Assembly: GCA_015501605.1 (NCBI GenBank)
Contig: JADNRZ010000013.1
Location: 248,001 to 312,000 of the forward strand
Reading direction: 5' to 3'
DNA length: 64,000 nt
Source: Panaeolus papilionaceus
Lineage: Eukaryota; Basidiomycota; Agaricomycetes; Agaricales
In this document: piece after piece, positions 60,787 to 64,000 of the stretch
Layout of the letters: every line of letters begins with the position of its first letter
How positions within the stretch are numbered: the stretch's first letter is position 1
Notes under the pieces: generated by a model
The model's input: only the letters and a program-made list of their open reading frames with translations
Told to the model about the DNA's origin: nothing
Databases searched by the model: none
Program-made: the position numbers and the translations under genes

Positions 60787-62380
60787 TCACCCAGTCTTGG
60801 CCTTCAATTGCCTCCAGAGCGTAAGGTACATTATACCACCGATCCCAACAACGGCAATCTGAATGCCAATATAATTGAGCATCCCGATCTTCACACCAGC
60901 GCCTCCAAGAATGGCACCAGTTACACGGCCAGTATAGTTCGAGTACTGAATCGCAATGCTCACTCTCCCATTAAACGTATCCGGAAGCTGTTTGGAGAGG
61001 AGGCTAAGTGTGCAAGTGCTCGCAAGGTTGAAGCCCAATGCGATGAGGAACCAGCAAACGAGGAGTGAGCCAAACGTGACTTTATCGGCCCGCAAAATGG
61101 CGAGCATGATTAAGAGGCCTACCAGGCCGAGTGTAGTTCCAGTTGCGAGAATAACGCGGTCCTGAACGCGTTTGGCGTACCAAACGTTTAAGAGGAGGAA
61201 TGGGAAGGAGGAAATTCCGCCCAATGCAATGAAGTTGCCTGCCCTGAAGGGGGAATAGCCTAGGGCGCTGGCAGTAAAGACTGGGATGTTGGATTCCCAT
61301 GCTCCAAGGATGAAAAAGCATGTCATGGCGTAGTAGCACATGCAAATGATAACACCCCATTGAGAAGATGAAAGGAGTCGTAGCTCGTCCCATACTGACG
61401 GGGGCGTGCTTGGGCTAGGCGAGGTGGGGCTGGACAATTCAATAGATGAATCCGAAGTCTGATGACGAGGAACATCCTGGAAGATCAAAACACTCAGGCA
61501 TCCAAAAAGCACCCAGCAAATGGCCATGATCCATCCGGGACTTGTGAAACCATTGAAAATAGGGTTTGGGAATCCAATCTTGAAGAGAAGTCCTCCGAGG
61601 AAGGGACCAGCCGAAAACCCGAAGGCCTGTCCAACAACTAACCAGCTGGCCAGGGTGGTGCGCCTGCGAATGCCAACGATTCGGGGATCTGAGCAGTATC
61701 TCTTGCTATACATAAAAGAGATGAAACCAAAACCCGAAACGATACGGCCGACAAGGATGAGGTAAAGCCAGTTGGCACGGTACGCAAGTCCGTAGAGAAT
61801 ATTCCCCAGAGTCATGGCCGTGTAGGCAACATTGAATGGCATGGCATACTGTCCTAAGATAACGTGTTAAATGGTCGTGACACGTCGATGATGGCTGAAG
61901 TAACCCACCTTTGTCGAGCCTCGTAATGAACAGCAGCAGTAACCCAGAGAACACTGTAGGAATGCCAATAGTTAGACCGGAGAAGGTCGCGGAACCACCC
62001 AAATGTTCTGCATAGGCACTAGCAGACGATACGATAATGAAAAAGCTGACCTACATACAGTTGAACAAAAGCAACAGTCAGATCAAGAGACATGATCAAT
62101 CATGAACGCAGTGGCAACAAACCTGAAAAAGCGCGTTGCCGCCGATGATCACGAACAGCGATCTCCAACTGGGTAATTTAAATTCAGGATTTTCGTGAAC
62201 CAAGCTATCCGCCTCGCCATTGGAAGAGTCGACCTGCCTCACAAAGGCTGTTTTGCTAGCAGTCACAAGGCCGCCTAGTGAGTCACCAAGCTTCGACGAT
62301 GATGCAGCCTCTCCGTCCCCTTTTTCTTCGTGTGAGCGGCTTGCATAATCTATGAACGTCGAGGGGAGAATGGATGCCAT
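60787..62380 (-). CDS. MFS transporter, MFSD8/SPX-MFS-like
   Basis: A twelve-helix-type major facilitator of unknown substrate. The start at 62380 reads MASILPSTFIDYASRSHEEK; an alternative Met lies at 62395. A hydrophilic N-terminus of about 70 residues is followed by LFVIIGGNALFQ, FSGLTIGIPTVFSGLLLLFITRL, YGLAYRANWLYLILVGRIVS-GFGF, SWLVVGQAFGFSAGPFLGGLL and six C-terminal helices. A central loop of low complexity (SSPTSPSPSTPPS) separates the halves. It ends LTLWRQLKAKTG. The GRIVSGFGF and GQAFGFSAGP motifs resemble the MFSD8/CLN7 and SPX-MFS groups of endolysosomal or vacuolar transporters; that placement is tentative. Two or three short introns lie between 61843 and 62110. Confidence 0.8.
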
Positions 62381-62795
62381 AGAAAGGAGGCGCAAGTGAC
62401 GATTTATGAAGGATATGGACGCAAAATATTATGATGGATCAGGGAAATGGACAAGGAAGAGAGGAATTTGTGAATGCAGAGAAGCGATGGGAGTCTATCA
62501 TAGACCCCACACGGTTTTCAAGCGCTGTCGCTGTCGCTCTACGACCTCCGAGTCATTCTAATTTTATGTAATGGTATTTGTAATAACACGACCGTCAATA
62601 GCCGTGATTATTGCGAAGATAAAAATCGTTTTGAGCACTTGATCCAAAAAGAACATTAGTAGAGGCATTAGTAAAGGGCCGATGTATGTTACATGTATAA
62701 TGATACGGTAGGAGATCCATGAAAGTCATTAAGGGCATAAGAGGCAGGTTGTGCTGAAGTTCCACTGGACGAGTTTGCGTACGTTGATGATAAAT
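62381..62795. promoter_or_regulatory. Spacer between Rab18-type gene end and MFS promoter
   Basis: This holds the promoter and leader of the MFS gene and the 3' end of the Rab18-type gene (415 bases). It is AT-rich, and no gene is seen. A short CGCTGTCGCTGTCGCT repeat lies near 62523-62538. Confidence 0.35.
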
Positions 62796-63758
62796 TTAGC
62801 AGCTGCACCCGCTATCTTGCTTCTGCTCTGTGGCACCGATGACTTGCACACCACCTGGCATGCCCCCATTACCACCACTCGTGCTCTGACCCTTCCCAGC
62901 GCCTCCACTCTGTGACTCCCAAAGTTCCGGTGTATCCAAAATCTTCTCCACTACCTCCTGGAAAACTTCCTTAACACCAACCGCCGTCTTTGCCGACGTC
63001 TCGATAAACAAGGATTTCATCCGTGTTGCAAATTTCTGTGCCTCCTCTATCGGTACTTGTCGGGAGAACTCCTGATTTTAAGGTGATAAGCAAGGGTTAC
63101 TCAGTCCCAAGAAGCGGTACTCTGACCTTGTCGACCTTATTTCCGACCAAAATCTTTACAACAGAGCTGGAGACATATGTCTCCAATTCGCTGTACCACT
63201 TTGGCAGAGCCTCAAACGATTCCCTGTTTGCGACATCATACACTGTAAATGAGGAATTAAAATTAAGGTCATGCAAGCTTAAAGGTACAAATGGAGATAC
63301 ACACCAAGAATTACCCCTTGAGCACCACGATAGTATGACGAAGTGATGGTTCGGAAACGCTCTTGTCCTGCTGTATCCTGCACAATTTCGACAATCAATT
63401 AAATATGAATAAAAGAGAAATAAGGTGAACCATACCCAAATACTCAGTTTGACTTTGCGACCTTTCAATTCCATCTTGTGAACCTAGGGAAAGATAGCGG
63501 TTAGATAAACCTTCTAACCTTTGATCGGGACAAAGCAGTGGACATAATCTTGAATACGACGCGCTGTTCTGTCCTCTGCCCATTCGAAGAAGCACTTACT
63601 CGGAAATCAACACCAATCGTGGCACTCGCTTCATCTTCTGGTAGCCATTGCTCGTCAGAGAATCTCAGCAATAAGCTCGACTTTCCGACAGACGAGTTGC
63701 CAATGAGAAGTATCTTGACATTGATAGGTTGTGCGCCTGATGATGATGTTGGAGCCAT
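62796..63758 (-). CDS. Rab GTPase, Rab18 type
   Basis: Small GTPase of the Rab18 group, linked to lipid droplets, the endoplasmic reticulum and traffic between them in other eukaryotes. From 63758 it reads [20 protein letters not shown], then P-loop [21 protein letters not shown] (switch I), an intron, [34 protein letters not shown] (switch II), ILVGNKVDK, and [20 protein letters not shown]. The glycine/serine-rich tail ends KQDSGCSC, a CXC prenylation motif. The [19 protein letters not shown] segment is diagnostic of Rab18. About five introns are present. Confidence 0.9.
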
Positions 63759-64000
63759 GTTGTGTTGTTGAGGCGTTTATAGGTGTCGTAATAGGTCTTC
63801 AGTCGAAATTCGTTATTACAATGGACTGTGTGGCACGATCTATTGTGTCAGGCCAGTGTTGAGGGATAAAGCGCTATGTATTTGTGTTGTGGCAAAGCGA
63901 GCGGGAAAACAGTCGACGAGAATGGAGACGATGTAAGGTGAAGAGTAAGGAGTTAAGATCCGAAAGCAGCTGAGAGAACAATAAAATCTAGAATACACTC
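63759..64000. promoter_or_regulatory. Upstream region of the Rab18-type gene
   Basis: The last 242 bases of the window lie upstream of the Rab18-type start codon. No other gene is visible. Confidence 0.35.

Noticed and set aside
63501..63595. Overlapping short frames in the Rab18-type gene as separate genes
   Set aside because: They are exon fragments and intron read-through of the GTPase gene itself.

Overview
The window is nuclear DNA from a filamentous basidiomycete, most likely an Agaricomycete. Genes on both strands are cut by many short (about 45-70 base) GT-AG introns. The proteins are eukaryotic housekeeping proteins with fungal features (Mph1-type helicase, Tim10, Utp4, Vps35, Sec4/Rab8, ferric reductase). 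I found no prokaryotic operon, rRNA, tRNA, CRISPR array or intact transposon.

Left part (1-24000): a G-patch/zinc-finger gene (cut by the window edge) is divergent from an Mph1/FANCM-type repair helicase. Then come a Trm2-type tRNA m5U methyltransferase, a 2.3 kb gap, a ferric reductase, two tandem L-threonine aldolase paralogs, a tiny zinc-binding protein, the mitochondrial chaperone Tim10, the ribosome-biogenesis WD40 protein Utp4, and a Sec4/Rab8-type GTPase.

Middle part (24077-53173): three head-to-tail genes, each about 8.5 kb, encode giant TRANK1-like superfamily 1 (UvrD/Rep) helicases of roughly 2,200 residues. All three appear intact after splicing. Copies 1 and 2 lie in a segmental duplication of about 10 kb whose ends I can place. 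They are mosaics of identical stretches (588 bases identical, introns included, over the Walker A exons) and strongly diverged stretches. Copy 3 is older and more divergent. Besides the helicase motifs, each protein carries a C-x8-C-x4-6-C-x3-H zinc-finger signature and an IQ-like helix. The copy 3 promoter has three ACGCGT (MCB) boxes and a TATA box. A duplicate of this promoter lies stranded between copies 1 and 2, with a 34-base segment inverted. This array is the most unusual part of the window.

Right part (53547-64000): the retromer subunit Vps35, a monocarboxylate-type MFS transporter with a GC-AG intron, a second MFS transporter, and a Rab18-type GTPase. Several genes act in membrane traffic (Rab8, Vps35, Rab18) or DNA metabolism (Mph1, possibly the helicase array). 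I see no evidence that they are co-regulated as a cluster, apart from ACGCGT boxes upstream of both MPH1 and helicase copy 3.

All exon structures were inferred by eye from splice sites and reading phase. Gene ends are coding ends, not transcript ends.
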